From Spirogloea muscicola (taxonomy: Eukaryota; Streptophyta; Zygnematophyceae; Spirogloeales; Spirogloeaceae), in the NCBI GenBank assembly GCA_009602725.1, contig WELB01000063.1:164524-228523 (forward strand): a stretch of DNA of 64,000 bases, given 5' to 3'. Of this stretch, positions 1 through 12,934 are shown in pieces. Each line of letters starts with the position of its first letter. Position 1 is the stretch's first letter. The translations under genes were made by a program, and so were the position numbers. The notes under the pieces are model-generated. The model was given only the letters and a program-made list of their open reading frames with translations, did no database searches and was not told the DNA's origin.

Positions 1-130
1 CCCTGCAGCGAGCTACTCAGACCTGATGTTGCTCACTCGTGGGTACTGAGCTTCCCTCTGCATCGTCTCTGTGTTCTGCAGTGTTTTGTAGTGTAGTCCT
101 TCTTCCGGCTCCTCTCGTAACTACTAAGTG
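1..130 (+). mobile_element. LINE-like 3' end (C-terminal codons plus tail)
   Basis: Bases 2-49 read in frame as the last 15 residues of the family's ORF, ending YSDLMLLTRGY and a TGA. The non-coding tail that follows matches, on the opposite strand, the sequence just outside the LINE ends at 19.4 and 26.2 kb. Only the extreme 3' end of this copy lies in the window. The C-terminus and tail recur many times here, which is why it is called a retroelement and not a host gene. Confidence 0.75.
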
Positions 131-163
131 GTCCATCCTCCCCCGTTCTGCCATAGCCTCTTC

Positions 164-480
164 AGGCCCCGCAGTCGCTGCTTAGCTCGTAGTCTGGCCC
201 CTTCGAACCTTGTCAATTCTTTTCGGGCTGGCTTCTCACAGCCCTTGCCCCCATTGGGAGAGCCACTTCTTCTTGAGGCCCCGCAGTCGCTGCTTAGCTC
301 GTAGTTTGGCCCCTTCGAACCTTGTCAATTCTTTTCGGGCTGGCTTCTCACAGCCACCAGTTAATCTGGCCGCGCTTGCTCCTTGCCCCCATTGGGAGAG
401 CCACTTCTGGTGATCCGTGCCCCTTCGAACTTTGTCCATTCTCGTTCTCGGCTGGCCAATCACAGCCCTCATCAGAAAGA
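164..480 (+). repeat. LINE 3' tail, tandemly duplicated (112-bp period)
   Basis: A segment starting at 164 is repeated almost exactly from 276, a period of 112 bp. Each copy holds the hairpin of the LINE tail (GGGCTG at 225-230 with CAGCCC at 239-244; second copy near 337-355) and the downstream block ATTGGGAGAGCCACTTCT. A third, diverged tail with its own hairpin lies at about 421-470. Confidence 0.7.
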
Positions 481-549
481 GCCTCATTTCTTGCCGAAAC
501 AGGTGTGCTGCCCGGCAGGCACGAGCCAGCGGACGGCAGCCCAGACCCC

Positions 550-700
550 CTCGGCTAACAGGCAGGGCTGTAAGAAGCCAGCCCAAAAGGAATCGACAAG
601 GTTAAAGGACAAGGTTAAGAGAAGAGGGGCTAGCAAAGCCAGCCGGACAATGTCCAAAGTGGCCAGCCCCAAAATGGATGAGCAGTGTCCCGAAAAGGAC
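550..700 (-). repeat. LINE 3' tails in minus orientation
   Basis: Read on the minus strand, about 560-610 and 630-680 contain two more tail copies, each with a GGCTGGC...GCCAGCC-type stem and the flanking TTGTCCATTC-like block. No coding remnant is attached. Confidence 0.55.
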
Positions 701-724
701 ACCCTAGTGGTGGCGCAAGGACGC

Positions 725-759
725 CATATGCAACGCCAAGTGGCTTGGCGTTGCATGTG
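725..759. repeat. Perfect 13-bp hairpin upstream of NAD kinase
   Basis: ATGCAACGCCAAG at 728-740 is exactly complementary to CTTGGCGTTGCAT at 744-756, with a 3-nt loop. Two more pairs form outside one mismatch. It lies about 300 bp before the NAD kinase ATG. It could be a cruciform or RNA hairpin in the leader or promoter, or the relic of a small inverted-repeat element. Function is not known. Confidence 0.8.
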
Positions 760-1059
760 GGAAGGTCCGCAAAGCACCCTTCGTGATTGCCCGGCGCGCG
801 GCCATTGCCAGGAGCGCGGCAGCAGCGCTGCGCGGCGCGCGCCGCGATTGCCGCCGCCTGCGGTGGGCGCAAGGCCGCGCCCACAGCCAGAGAAGCGGCT
901 CTTTCGGAGCGGGCGAGGGCTCTGAAAGTCAGCCAGAAACGATAGCGAGGAGCCGCCGCCGCCGCCACGAGAGTCTCCTCCTGCCTCGCGAGGCCATCGG
1001 ACGGGCTCTGGCTGCCGCCGCGCCGCCTCACTGCCGAGGCGGCGGCCTCTGCGGTGGGC

Positions 1060-4000
1060 ATGGCCGCGGCTGCCGCCGACGACACGGCGGCCGCCGAGCC
1101 GGAGGGCCCCAGGCAGGCGCACCTCATCTCCCAGGTGCATGGCCACTCCGGCATCCCCGTCGCTCAGCAGACGATCCAGTCGGTCGAACTCGTCACCGGC
1201 CAGCCAGAGACGTCGGTCTCCACGGCTCCTGCCGTCGGCGCTGCGCCATGGCTAACGACCGAGGGCTCCCCTCTCTGCCTCTGAGCTCGCGAAAGCCCCT
1301 CTGCCTGTGGCTCCGCAGTGGTCGCTCGGCCAGTCCGACTCCACGGCGAGCTTGACGCAGCTAGAGCTGGAAGACCTGCAGCTCGCGACGGGCAAGCTGT
1401 CCGCGCTCAGGCAGGACACGGCGCACCCCGCCTCCTCGGCGCAGCCGGCCCAGGGCCGCCCGGCAGGCGCCCCGCCAGAGGCAGTCGCCGAGCAGGCGTC
1501 GCACCTTGGCGAGTACTCCGGTCTTATGCGAGGTCCGCCATTGCCTCGCCACGTTGGCGAATGCCTCCTTGCCTGCACCTTTCTGATGGTGCTCGTAGTC
1601 GTGCCTTGTAATTAACCCAGTCCTTTGCCTCTTCACAGCTGGCCTGCTCTGGGATGTTCTGACTTGTCCGATTGCTTGTAGCAGAGCTTGCTGAGGCGCT
1701 GACGGAGGCAGCGAGGAGCAAGTCTCGCGCCCAGGACGAGGCGCTCGCTTGGAGGAAGCGGGCACTGAAAGCTGAGTCAGAAGCCAAGGACTTGGCGCAC
1801 AAGGGCAGCAGCCACACGCCAGAGAAGCAGGCGCCAGGTGATGCGCCTGAGCTTCGAGCTTTCCCAGGAGGCGCTGCCCTTCGGTCAAGCTACTGTGCAT
1901 GACAGATCATCTCAAGATGGTTTTCACAGCCACAAAGTCCTACGCTGAAGAGTTCCAGCACCGGCGACTGCACAGAGTCACTGGTCGAGATGGAATCAGG
2001 GCTTGTGTCGGGCTCACATCGGGGTTCATTTAATGGAGAGCTGATACCTTGTCAAACTTAGGGTCTACTTGCTGGCATGAGCTTGCCTTCTCTGTAGGAG
2101 AATCAGCTGATTTGCATCTGACTTTCGTCTTGCTGCATGACCAGGGGTTAGTGGCGTCCCAGCTACTTCTGAGAACGGGCACTGCTGCTCCTCAGCGGAA
2201 GTCTGCAACCGAGAGGTGCTCAAGGGCAACGAGCACAATAAGCTAGCCGAGCTCCCCATTGACGACCTTGAGGAAGATGATGGCCACGGGAAGGCCGCCT
2301 TCAAGCTGGCTTGGGGCCTGGCCCAGAGCCATGGCCGGCGTCACAAGCACGACGTTGTGTCCTACGAGAAGGGCAACATCACGGCAATGGCCCGTGGAAG
2401 CAAGCAGGTGTGCTACTCGCAGCCTTACAGCCTTACCAAGCTTTCTACTCAAGTCACGACGCAGTCTCTACCATAATAGATGCGAGTCACCTTGAGGCGC
2501 AGGGCAGAGTAGATTCCTGATTAGTTGCCAATCGTGCTCATGGTTTCTCGTTTATTGCGCACGATCATTGCAGATCACGCTGGTATGGGAGTCTCCGCCC
2601 CAGGTGGCGCTTGTTCTCACCAAGCCCAAATCATCGGACGTCAGCGAGCTCTGCAAGGCCATGGTGTTGTGGCTGCACAACGAGCGCAAGATGGACATTG
2701 TTGCAGAGCAGAGCGTTCGCAATGAACTCCTCGAGATGGACCAGGATTTTGCCTTCGTGGAAAGCTGGGAAGGAGGTGCTGCATCACTGCACATTTCACA
2801 GCTCATGGCACTAAGTTCACCATTCCAGTCAAGGGTGTTGGCTTATCTCTTTAATTGACCAGCTTGATACAGGTTAGGAGAGGCAGCTACTTGGTTGCAG
2901 TCCTTAGTGCCTTCAGATCAAAGGAGGAGCAGTTGGTCAGAGGACTATTGGATTGCCTCCACTAGATAGAGGCTACTGACTTGTGTGGTGTCGCAGTTGG
3001 TCACTCATGCCCTACACTTCGGCGTGCCACTTGTGCTCACAGACGTGGAGCTGCAGGCCCTGCACAAGAGGGTCGATGTTGTGATAACCCTGGGAGGGGA
3101 TGGCACCGTGCTCTGGGCCGCATCACTGTTCAGAGGGCCAGTGCCACCCCTGATATCATTCGCTATGGGGTCCCTGGGCTTTATGACGCCGTTGCCGAGC
3201 TCTCACTACAAGGACTACCTGGACAGCATCCTCAAGGGCCCTGTCTTTCTGACGCTTCGAAGTCGGCTGCGCTGCCGCATCGTGCGCAAGGTGGAAGGCG
3301 ACGATGCTCGCGTCTTGATACCAGGAAGGTCAGGATTAACGAGCTGGCCCGTGTGGTCTTGTCTCCCACACCTTGTGGTGTGGCATTGAGTGCATTGATT
3401 GCACTCTGGTCATAGTGCAGAGTGTCTTAAGATGGACCGTGCATATAGAAGATGTAGGGGTTTGCTTCGTGCATCCTGCATAGACTGTAGAGCTGCCTAC
3501 AGGACGTGTAAGCTGCAGTTCAGCAAGATGCACCACGAGTACAATTGCTTTCAGGTGTGAACTTGCAGCTGGAAAGCACCTATTTGTCTGGTTGTATACT
3601 TCGCTTAACACTCTTGACACTCTAACCGCTGCCTGCCTCATGAACTTCCACACAGGCCAGGCCCTCAGGACAAGCTCGTGCTCAATGAAGTGGCCATCGA
3701 CAGGGGCATGTCCTCGTTCCTCACGAACGTCGAGTGCTACTGTGACGACCACTTCCTGACAAATGTGGCAGGAGACGGTCTCATTCTGTCTACTCCCTCC
3801 GGCTCAACTGCCTACTCTCTCGCTGCCGGGGGATCTATGGTCCATCCTCAGGTTGTTCCTGCTGACAAGCATCCAGCTATGGAAATTCAGTCTCCAAATA
3901 CTTGGCATGGCAGATCACGACCACCATTTAAAAATCTGGGATGCATTGTAGCAATTCAAATTCAATGGTTTGTCCAGAAAATTTATTGCAATGCCTTGTC

Positions 4001-4428
4001 ACAATTTAGTGATTTTTTCATACTCGTATGAAGCTGGAGGGAAACGGCTTGCTCTTTTTGCTTGCATGGACAAGTTGGAGCTATCACATGAGCCAACAGC
4101 ATGCCGAACTGGGCAGCATTTTGTCCTATTTCAGGTACCTGGGGTACTTCTTACCCCCATCTGCCCCCACTCCCTGTCCTTCAGGCCAGTGATTCTGCCC
4201 GAGTATGTGACTATCAAGGTAGTCATTCTCGAGACGGCCAGAGGCCACGCTTGGGTGAGCTTTGATGGGAAGGACAGGTGCCGATTGAAAGAAGGCGACA
4301 TGCTCTTGGTGCAAATGTCCATTTGGCCAGTGCCTGCTGTCTCTGTCGAAGAGTCGACAAGTGACTTCTTGAGGAGTGTGCGGGATGGCCTTCATTGGAA
4401 TCTGAGAAAACCTCAGACTCCACTTTGA
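1060..4428 (+). CDS. NADK: NAD kinase (ATP-NAD kinase family, plant NADK1-like)
   Basis: Phosphorylates NAD to NADP using ATP. Exons by splice sites and phase: 1060-1134, 1319-1532, 1682-1837, 2196-2407, 2574-2834, 2997-3328, 3656-3851, 4135-4428, giving 579 residues. Diagnostic motifs are [12 protein letters not shown] (nucleotide-binding GGDG), [21 protein letters not shown] and WVSFDGKDR, all in the family's order. The C-terminus [15 protein letters not shown] matches the ending of plant NADK1 proteins. Exons 2-4 form an Ala/Glu-rich, partly coiled-coil N-terminal extension, as in the longer plant forms. No plastid transit peptide is obvious, so a cytosolic enzyme is likely. The end of exon 5 is uncertain: a donor at 2776 gives a closer fit to the family but the wrong phase, whereas the one at 2835 keeps frame and adds about 20 residues. 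Confidence 0.93.
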
Positions 4429-4520
4429 TTCGCAAGATGTACACCAAAGATGCCACAAGCTTGTGAATCTTGCATGCTCACTCCACTGACAAATTGCTGA
4501 AGCCGTCACATTGATGGGCT

Positions 4521-4525
4521 TGTAA
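4521..4525 (+). terminator. Candidate TGTAA poly(A) signal of NAD kinase
   Basis: TGTAA lies 93 nt after the stop codon. This pentamer is the usual polyadenylation signal in green algae. The cleavage site is not known. Confidence 0.5.
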
Positions 4526-4529
4526 ATAT

Positions 4530-5786
4530 CCAGTGTCAATACACCTCAGGCAACCTACACAGAAGGAATCTTGAGGATGCACAGGGACATTCAGATCTGC
4601 TGCCATTCATATACAACATTCCGCGCATACAAGATGTACAGTCAATATGCGATAAGGGCATAAACAGTACATCCTTTGATATATGAGAGAAGCAAGATGC
4701 CTGGCAAACAAGTGTAAGTATGTGAGGGACACAGAATTTGTGCCGAACATTCCCTGCAACTATGTAAGGGTAGCAAGGCTCTTGAACACGGGTCCCTTCT
4801 ATAACTATGACAGTATGTTGCTTAAGCGACTGTGAAGGTAGACATCTATAGCTGTGTATCTACTGTGTATCTACTATTGCGTTGTTAGTGACCACTCTGC
4901 AAACAGGAAATTCCAGGGACGTCACTGTGACCTAAGAATGTAGACAAGGCCACCACCATGGGTGTGGAGCATCAGCTACATGCTGCTTATTTGATTCGTT
5001 GTCTTGCTGGGCTCATACGGTATGGGGACTTGACCTAGCTCAGGCACAAAACCTTTGCTGCAGTGCCTTGAAGATGTTTTGATTTTTTGGAGAGTAATCT
5101 CGTGGAATTTGCTTTCCTAGCATTTGGGCCTTGTCCATTTCTTTTATGATGGCCTCTCACAGCCATCGCCTCATTTCGGAAGAGCTGTTGTTGTCCTGGA
5201 GGTTGATTGCATGAGCAGTACAAGCAAAACTGCAATATTGGTAGCAGTATCTATATCATGGGACTTTCTTAAGCTTGTTACAAGCCCGAGTGCATGCTTG
5301 GTTGCTAGGGCAAGATTGCCATAATGTCCCGAGAAGTCAATATTTGCATCAATCAAAGTGACGATGTCATTGACAACATGAGCAAATTTGATCACAAGTC
5401 AGTATACAGTGCTCGTATGCAGTTGCAAATCATAATCCTTGGGGGGATTATACTGAACTTGCTATGTAGGATGAAGATGATCGTCCTGCCAGTGTAGCTC
5501 AAATTCCATGAGCGAAGGTTCCAGGTGACGGGCACAGTGGTGAAGGGAAGAAGGGGGATGACATCTTGGAAATTGGGCTCTGGCTGTAGTTGCGGATACG
5601 GCTTGATCGAAGGACTGGCGTCAGATTCTGCCCCTGCAAGACATGAGCACTCCAATGACGTCAGGGGCTGCATATGCAACTGTACTTTGAAGGTCGATGG
5701 GACTTCAGCTGAGGTTCGGTCTTCAATAAGAAGTCCGAGAACCTCACAATGTGAAAACGTAGAGGCTTATGGCCCATCAAGGGTTA
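4530..5786. other. Intergenic, with one LINE tail fragment
   Basis: No convincing gene was seen. A LINE 3' tail in plus orientation lies at about 5124-5190 (hairpin GGCC...GGCT type followed by the CATTTCGGAAGAGC block). The rest is unique-looking, AT-richer DNA with only short open frames. Confidence 0.5.
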
Positions 5787-6716
5787 TTAAGCCCTGAACT
5801 TGTCCCTTTGAAGTTGTCTTACCTCAGGATCCTCGGTCCTCTTGAAGCCCGTATACCTGCCGTATGTTTCTGACTGAAGAACCAGCGGGCTGACCATGAC
5901 ATCCCCCTCCCAGACAAGAGCTGCAGTCTCAGGCGCCGGCACTGCTGCCTCCTCGCTGCTAAGGTCAGTGGCACTTTCTTGTTCGGGCTCCAGCAGGGTA
6001 AGGTTACTGGCTACTATAGGAGCAGCAGCTTTTGCTTGTTTCTGACAGTGCTGCAGCGCCCATAGCACAGAAGCTGCACAGATAGCCAGTTGAATAAGTC
6101 ATATCAGTGGCAAGTGAAACAACACAACGTTTACCACTCCATTGTCAAGGCTTAGATCACCGAACAAGGACTCAGACTCTCACAACCGACTTGACTGCTG
6201 TGGGTTCTGCCCAGGGTTGCCTGTTGTACCTGTGATCAACGAAATCGATATCAGTTGCAAGATGATTACAGATATGTCTGATAATGCAGCAGTCGTATCT
6301 TGCGCTCTCTCGCCTGCATCCTCCACAATGTTGTCTGACAGGATGCCAAGATTGGGTGGTGCTGATCCAGCCACGTCCTCCATGAGTTTGTGTGACGGCC
6401 CGACAGTAACATCCTCCACAGGTTTGTGGATCGCAGCATCGGCCTGTGCTACTAGGCCTTTCTGGACTTGTTCGAAGCTTGTGGTAACTCTTCCTTCAAG
6501 ACTATCCCTAATGGTCTCTTCTACAGTAGTCTCTACGGAACCTTGCTCGTCAATGTGGACCTGCTGGAGCGACAGTCCCTGCACTGCCCTGTCAAAGGCA
6601 TCCTGATCCCACACCAGTGTGTCCAGCTCGGCCTTGATTTCCACTTCATCATAGTCGTCGTCCTCATCCCAGGAACTTGACATGTCAGCTTCTTTGGTGT
6701 CAACGTACACTTGCAT
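5787..6716 (-). CDS. Unknown acidic protein with a C-terminal membrane helix split by an intron
   Basis: Two exons can be supported. The upstream one begins no later than the ATG at 6716 and ends in a donor CACAG|GTACAA near 6228. The downstream one runs from about 6078 to the stop at 5787. The first part is strongly acidic (SSSWDEDDDYDEVEIKAELD), then Glu/Val-rich. Joining the exons in phase builds one hydrophobic helix, ISVIILQLISISLIT + ASVLWALQHC, which neither exon has alone and which supports the splice. About 85 residues follow, ending RQLQRDKFRA. The family is not recognised. In-frame sequence continues upstream of 6716, so this may be the 3' part of one gene with 7634-8791. Confidence 0.6.
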
Positions 6717-6759
6717 ATGGTCTGCCTCGTCCTCGCAATCTTGGAGGCACTGGGCAGAC

Positions 6760-7633
6760 TACGTGTTAATCAATAGATGTTCAATGAGTGATGTTGGAGG
6801 TGCAATGCTCAAGAGTAGAACAGGCCATCACCAAGACACGGCTGACATTCGCTGGCTAAGCGTGTGATGTTACCTATAGCAAAGGCAGTTCGACTCTAGC
6901 ATTGCAGATTGTCTTGGATTTGGCTTGAGATGCATTGAGATGATGAATATCAACAACAGCATGTACACATCACTGAGAGGCCAATAACATACAGATGTTT
7001 CTGAAGCATGGAGAAGTGCAAACACAAGCGGCCTGCCAAAGCAGAGCCCTGTCCAAGGCCAGTCTGGTGCTGTAAAGGCAGCACCCAGAGGATGAGCAGA
7101 GAAGCAGAATGCAGCTGCCTCTCTAGCAAGCGTGTGAGTAGGGGGTCTAGCTACTCACAAGAGACAGACTGAACAAAAACGTCTGGTGATAGAGATATGA
7201 TGACTGATGTCAATTCATGTCAGCTACTGTTATAAGGTTGGCCCACTAGAGCCGCACCAGAGCTGAGCTGGAGGTCTGGCTGGATCCACAAGCTGCGCGT
7301 GCCACGCGCCATGGCTGCAGCAGGCTCGAGCAACCCACGAGGAGCCTGCAGGAATGGCAACACTCAGAGCTCAATCTGGCAACCTGGGAGGAAGAAATGC
7401 ACAAGTTTGACACCTACAGCAAGTACATTGACAGTACAGCAGGATCCTCAAAGGATAGACACGCATGATGCAATCCGAGAACTATAGCGGAACTTGCAGA
7501 GCGCCTCACCAGCTGCAGTGCGGAGGTGGCAATAGTAAACCCGCGGCCACATTGGACAGGCATCAAGCCAGGGCTGCAAGTTGAGCCAGGCTGCCATTAC
7601 TTACGGCCATGCTGGCAAAGTCAGGGCTGCTTC
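6760..7633. other. Gene-poor stretch (possible large intron)
   Basis: No supported coding sequence. If the donor CAG|GTTAGT at about 7668 on the minus strand is used, this stretch would be intronic and join the unknown reading frames on either side. The exon phases I tried do not close directly, so a further small exon would be needed. Confidence 0.35.
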
Positions 7634-8791
7634 TTAGCGTGATATGAGGTTGGGGTGCACTAACCTGCCGGATAAAGCCAGCATGATGGTGAAGGCTGCC
7701 ACAGCGAGCAGCACGTGGGCAGCTTGCCAGGCGCACTGCGGCCAGCTTGATGAGCATTGCGGTCCTACATGCTCTGGCTTGTCTGCAACCTCGAACTCTA
7801 ACATGCTGGCAAGCTCTTTGTTACTATCAATCTCATTAACGGCCGACTGCTCCTCTGAAAGCACTGCGCCGCTGTCAGCCAGCAAAGCAGGCGCCTCCCC
7901 TCTGTCCACCTCCCCACTCACTTCCAGTGAGAGCAGGTCGCCGATGCGGCTGAGCGGCGCAGCCTTCTTGGCAGACGGCGGTCGGCTCAGCCGCTTGAAC
8001 TCGGGCCGCGGCGAGAACGGCGCCCGCGTGGGGCTGTAGGGTACGCTGCCATCGTCAGGGCGTGCCAGTGATGACCATCCTCCGCCTGGCGACGCGGAGG
8101 CCGGCGAACCCAGCAGGCTGCGCTTTGCCAAACTGCCGCTGTTCGGTGAAGATGGCGACAACGGGGCCCGCTTCAGTGCAGCAGTCGCCGGGCTGCCCTT
8201 GCCGCCGCCGCTCCTTGCCGCACTGCCTGGCGCTTGCTGCTGGTCGGGCACCAGCAGCGGCACGAGTGGACAGAGTGGGCTGCCGCGCGGCGACGAAGGC
8301 GGAGCAAGGCCCCCCGCCTTGCCGTCCGCGCAGGCGGTCGGCGTACGCGGCTGGGCCCGGTCAGTAGCTCCGGGCACCGCGTTCTCTTTCCACGGCTCCA
8401 GCACGGCAGCGGCTGCAGCAGCGGCGCCTGCCACAGCAGTCTCCTTTCTGACCACTTGCGGGACACCGCCATGGCCAGCTGCACGCATGCAAACCCGCAT
8501 GCTCGGTAAGAAGGGTAAGCAGCAGTTACAGGAACTGTGCTGACACCTGCAACACCACCGGAGGCACTCTGCAACGACAATGGCATGCATGCAGGAGCCC
8601 TGGCAGTCCTCTGTGGTGTGGCCGCAGCTGCAAGTACGTGGGAGCGCACAGGCGACGCAGTCGGGCTTGACACCGAGCGGCGAGTTGTACAGCGGGTTGC
8701 TGTGCGTGTGCAGGGCCAGCAGCCGCCGCTGCAGCGCAGAGGGCTTCTGGCTCGGGCTCCGGCGGTCCTGCGGGCCCATGGCCTCCCGCAT
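7634..8791 (-). CDS. Unknown Ser/Pro/Ala-rich protein with a C-terminal membrane helix
   Basis: Starts at the first in-frame ATG (8791, MREAMGPQDRR). An intron of 195 bp (8673 down to 8479) has good borders (CTCG|GTGTCA and GTGCAG) and a length divisible by three, so the frame stays open through it. The N-terminal two thirds is low-complexity and basic, with repeated SP motifs (LSPSSPNSGS, PYSPTRAPFSP) typical of disordered, phosphorylatable regions. Near the C-terminus a helix (HVLLAVAAFTIMLALSG) is followed by ten residues to the stop, so read alone it is tail-anchored. A strong donor just after the helix may instead continue into the gene at 5787-6716. No family is recognised. Confidence 0.5.
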   Translation of the reverse strand: MREAMGPQDRRSPSQKPSALQRRLLALHTHSNPLYNSPLGVKPDCVACALPRTCSCGHTTEDCQGSCMHAIVVAECLRWCCRCQHSSCNCCLPFLPSMRVCMRAAGHGGVPQVVRKETAVAGAAAAAAAVLEPWKENAVPGATDRAQPRTPTACADGKAGGLAPPSSPRGSPLCPLVPLLVPDQQQAPGSAARSGGGKGSPATAALKRAPLSPSSPNSGSLAKRSLLGSPASASPGGGWSSLARPDDGSVPYSPTRAPFSPRPEFKRLSRPPSAKKAAPLSRIGDLLSLEVSGEVDRGEAPALLADSGAVLSEEQSAVNEIDSNKELASMLEFEVADKPEHVGPQCSSSWPQCAWQAAHVLLAVAAFTIMLALSGRLVHPNLISR

Positions 8792-8799
8792 CGCTTGCC

Positions 8800-9245
8800 G
8801 ACTAGAGACAACCCGCGTGCGACCTCCCAAGGAGCGGCTGCTCAGCGAGACGAGCGCTCCCAACTGGGTTTCAGTCACAACTGCAGTCAGGCACAGCTTC
8901 AACGGTAGATGCTGCCTGCGCCTTGCTCAACCAGGCGTGCGGCAGCGGCGGCCTGCCAGCTGTGGCGAAGGCAGGCGCGAGCGGGGGCGCCCAAGACGCA
9001 GGCAGTGGGGCATGGAAGGGGAGAGGCGGAGCAAGTTGCAGTGGCGGAGAGGGCGAGGGTGGCGGCGGTGAGGCGGGCGAGGAGAAGCAGCGCTGGCCTT
9101 CTTCGACGGCCGCTGGGTGCGCGAGGAGGGCGGAGTGGGGGCGGAGATGAAGGTGGGGGGGAGGGATAGAGGTGGATGGAGCCACTCAGTAGCCACGGGG
9201 AGAGGGGGTGAGGAGGAGAGGAAGTGAAGATGCTTGCATGGATGA
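8800..9245. other. GC-rich upstream region of the minus-strand unknown gene
   Basis: Purine-skewed, low-complexity DNA next to a (GA)n array. It probably holds the promoter and leader of the gene starting at 8791. Open frames here are proline or arginine runs without recognisable content. Confidence 0.35.
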
Positions 9246-9246
9246 N

Positions 9247-9730
<484 letters not shown>

Positions 9731-9734
9731 CAAG

Positions 9735-9830
9735 CGGGGTTGGACAAGAAATGAAACCCTCCTAGTAAAGGGCGATGGCTGTGATTGGCCAGCCCAGAAA
9801 AGGAATTAACCAAGTTGGTTGCACAAGATT
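9735..9830 (-). mobile_element. LINE 3' tail fragment
   Basis: On the minus strand this reads as the family tail with GGGCTGGCCAATCACAGCC (hairpin) followed by the CATCGCCCTTTACTAG block. No coding part is attached. Confidence 0.6.
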
Positions 9831-9834
9831 GCTT

Positions 9835-11432
<1,598 letters not shown>

Positions 11433-11433
11433 A

Positions 11434-11785
11434 GTGAACCAGGTTGGGCGACGCATCATGCAGAGAAGAAGGAGAGATCATACGGACCACCCCAATGGCG
11501 ACCAGGTATTCCCATGCGCCAAGGACATTACTGATGGCTACGAAACCAATTGGTCTTTCCTCCTTCATCGCATGGCACTTCTTGTCGATGCCCGCCGACG
11601 TAGGCGGGCGGGTAGTTAGGCATCCTTGCAATAGAATGCGGCTATCTCTGCAGCGCTCTCAGGCACTCGCGATTCACCAACGTGCTGGGTGCGCAGTGAC
11701 CCAGGCTAACGGCTTCCATGGTGGTGGTCTGGCTCCTCAGCTTAGCTTCTCAAGTATGTATGTGCTTACTCGCGGATACCAGTGT
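11434..11785 (+). mobile_element. 5'-truncated LINE copy
   Basis: Plus strand coding remnant with the family's order of motifs: HTDHPNGDQVFPCAKDI, then a leucine-rich WSFLLHRMALLVDARR segment, RMRLSLQRSQALAIHQRAG, and the terminal SMYVLTRGY. It has several frame breaks. Its 5' edge abuts the minus copy at about 11433. Confidence 0.7.
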
Positions 11786-11789
11786 CCCC

Positions 11790-12765
11790 TTAGCCAGCTC
11801 ACTGTTCCGTAAGCAGGACTTTGTGAGACTTGAATTGGCCTCTGTTTGCTTATTATGCGTACCGCGCGCCTTTCTCTTAGCTTCCAGTCGCGTCGCGGTC
11901 AAGCAAAGAGGCGAGAGCACGCCCGGCTTCAATGTCCTCGTGGAGCTGAACAAGCGGACCATCAGGCGGGCATCCTGTCCGTCTCCCGCTAAGGCCGTGG
12001 CGCGACGTGGCCTGGGAACGGCCATGGCGGCCGGCCTCCCCAGCTGTTCACTTTACGACGGGGGCTAGTGCCGCCGCCGGGCTATGCCGCTTGTTACCTA
12101 GGCGGCATTTGAGAACTTGGCCGGCTGGCTGCTATTCTAAGGAAGCCACCAGTCAGAAGAGCCTAAATGGAGCCATTTATCTCATTGATACGAATCATTG
12201 CTCGCCATGGAGCATGCGTGCGGCACCGCGGTCCCTCTTCCTAGGCTTGAGATGCCGCTGCTTGCCGAAAGATGCTCTTCTGAGCCCCAGCCAATCGCGC
12301 CGCCGCCGCCGCCGCCGCCCTCGCCGCCGCCGCTGCCGCCGTGGTTGCGGCCCCAGCCGATTCTTTACCCTCGCAGATTGACTCTTTGCCGCGAGCGCGC
12401 GCTTTGCAGAGAGAGAAGGCGGGAATGCGGGCGCTGGCCAGCCGCCGAAGCGAGGGTCCAGTTGAGGGTGCCGCTGTTGACGCACTAGGGAGGACGCCGT
12501 GCTGCGTGAGCTTGCGGTGGAGCCGGTCCGGCAAGTGGCAATTTGGGAAAATATGTATAAGGAGCCACAAGGGGGGCAACGGGTGTGAATGGTCAAGGCG
12601 TCGAGTGAGATGACATCGCTAGGAGTAATGGGCAGGCGCCCGGGGAGGAGCAGCCGGAGGAGGGCGAGGAAGCAGAGTTCTGCCACGGGGGCGAGAGCTA
12701 TAGAAGTGGGAAGTAGAGCAAGGGCTGCAAAGGGCAAGCCCACAAAATGCAACTTGGAGGACGGA
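11790..12765. other. Low-complexity region with an unassigned 185-codon minus-strand frame
   Basis: Between two LINE remnants. A minus-strand open frame at 12195-12752 has a hydrophobic start (VGLPFAALALLPTSIALA) and a run of arginines from a (CCG)n tract at about 12298-12345. Nothing in it resembles a known protein and the composition suggests chance. A GC-rich patch at 11990-12070 is also open on both strands. Confidence 0.3.
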
Positions 12766-12769
12766 TCTG

Positions 12770-12930
12770 ACGGACAGCCCTTGTTACTGAGTGCTTCGTA
12801 GCTGCTTCGTTTTTTTTCTGTGCTTGTTGTTCTTCGTACTTCCCCTGGCCCCTTCTCGTCCTTTGTTCATTCTTTTCTGGGCTGGCTTTTTCCAGCCCCT
12901 ATCCTCAATGGGCGAGCCCTTCTCCCTAGG
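12770..12930 (+). mobile_element. LINE 3' end and tail
   Basis: The last codons (TTGTTACTGAG) and a tail nearly identical to that at 60230-60410. The hairpin is GGGCTGG 12879-12885 / CCAGCCC 12892-12898 with a 6-nt T-rich loop. Confidence 0.7.
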
Positions 12931-12934
12931 AAAG

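Noticed and set aside
12195-12752. 185-codon minus-strand frame with hydrophobic start as a secreted protein
   Set aside because: Dominated by a (CCG)n tract and chance openness at high GC; no domain, no splice support, flanked by LINE remnants.
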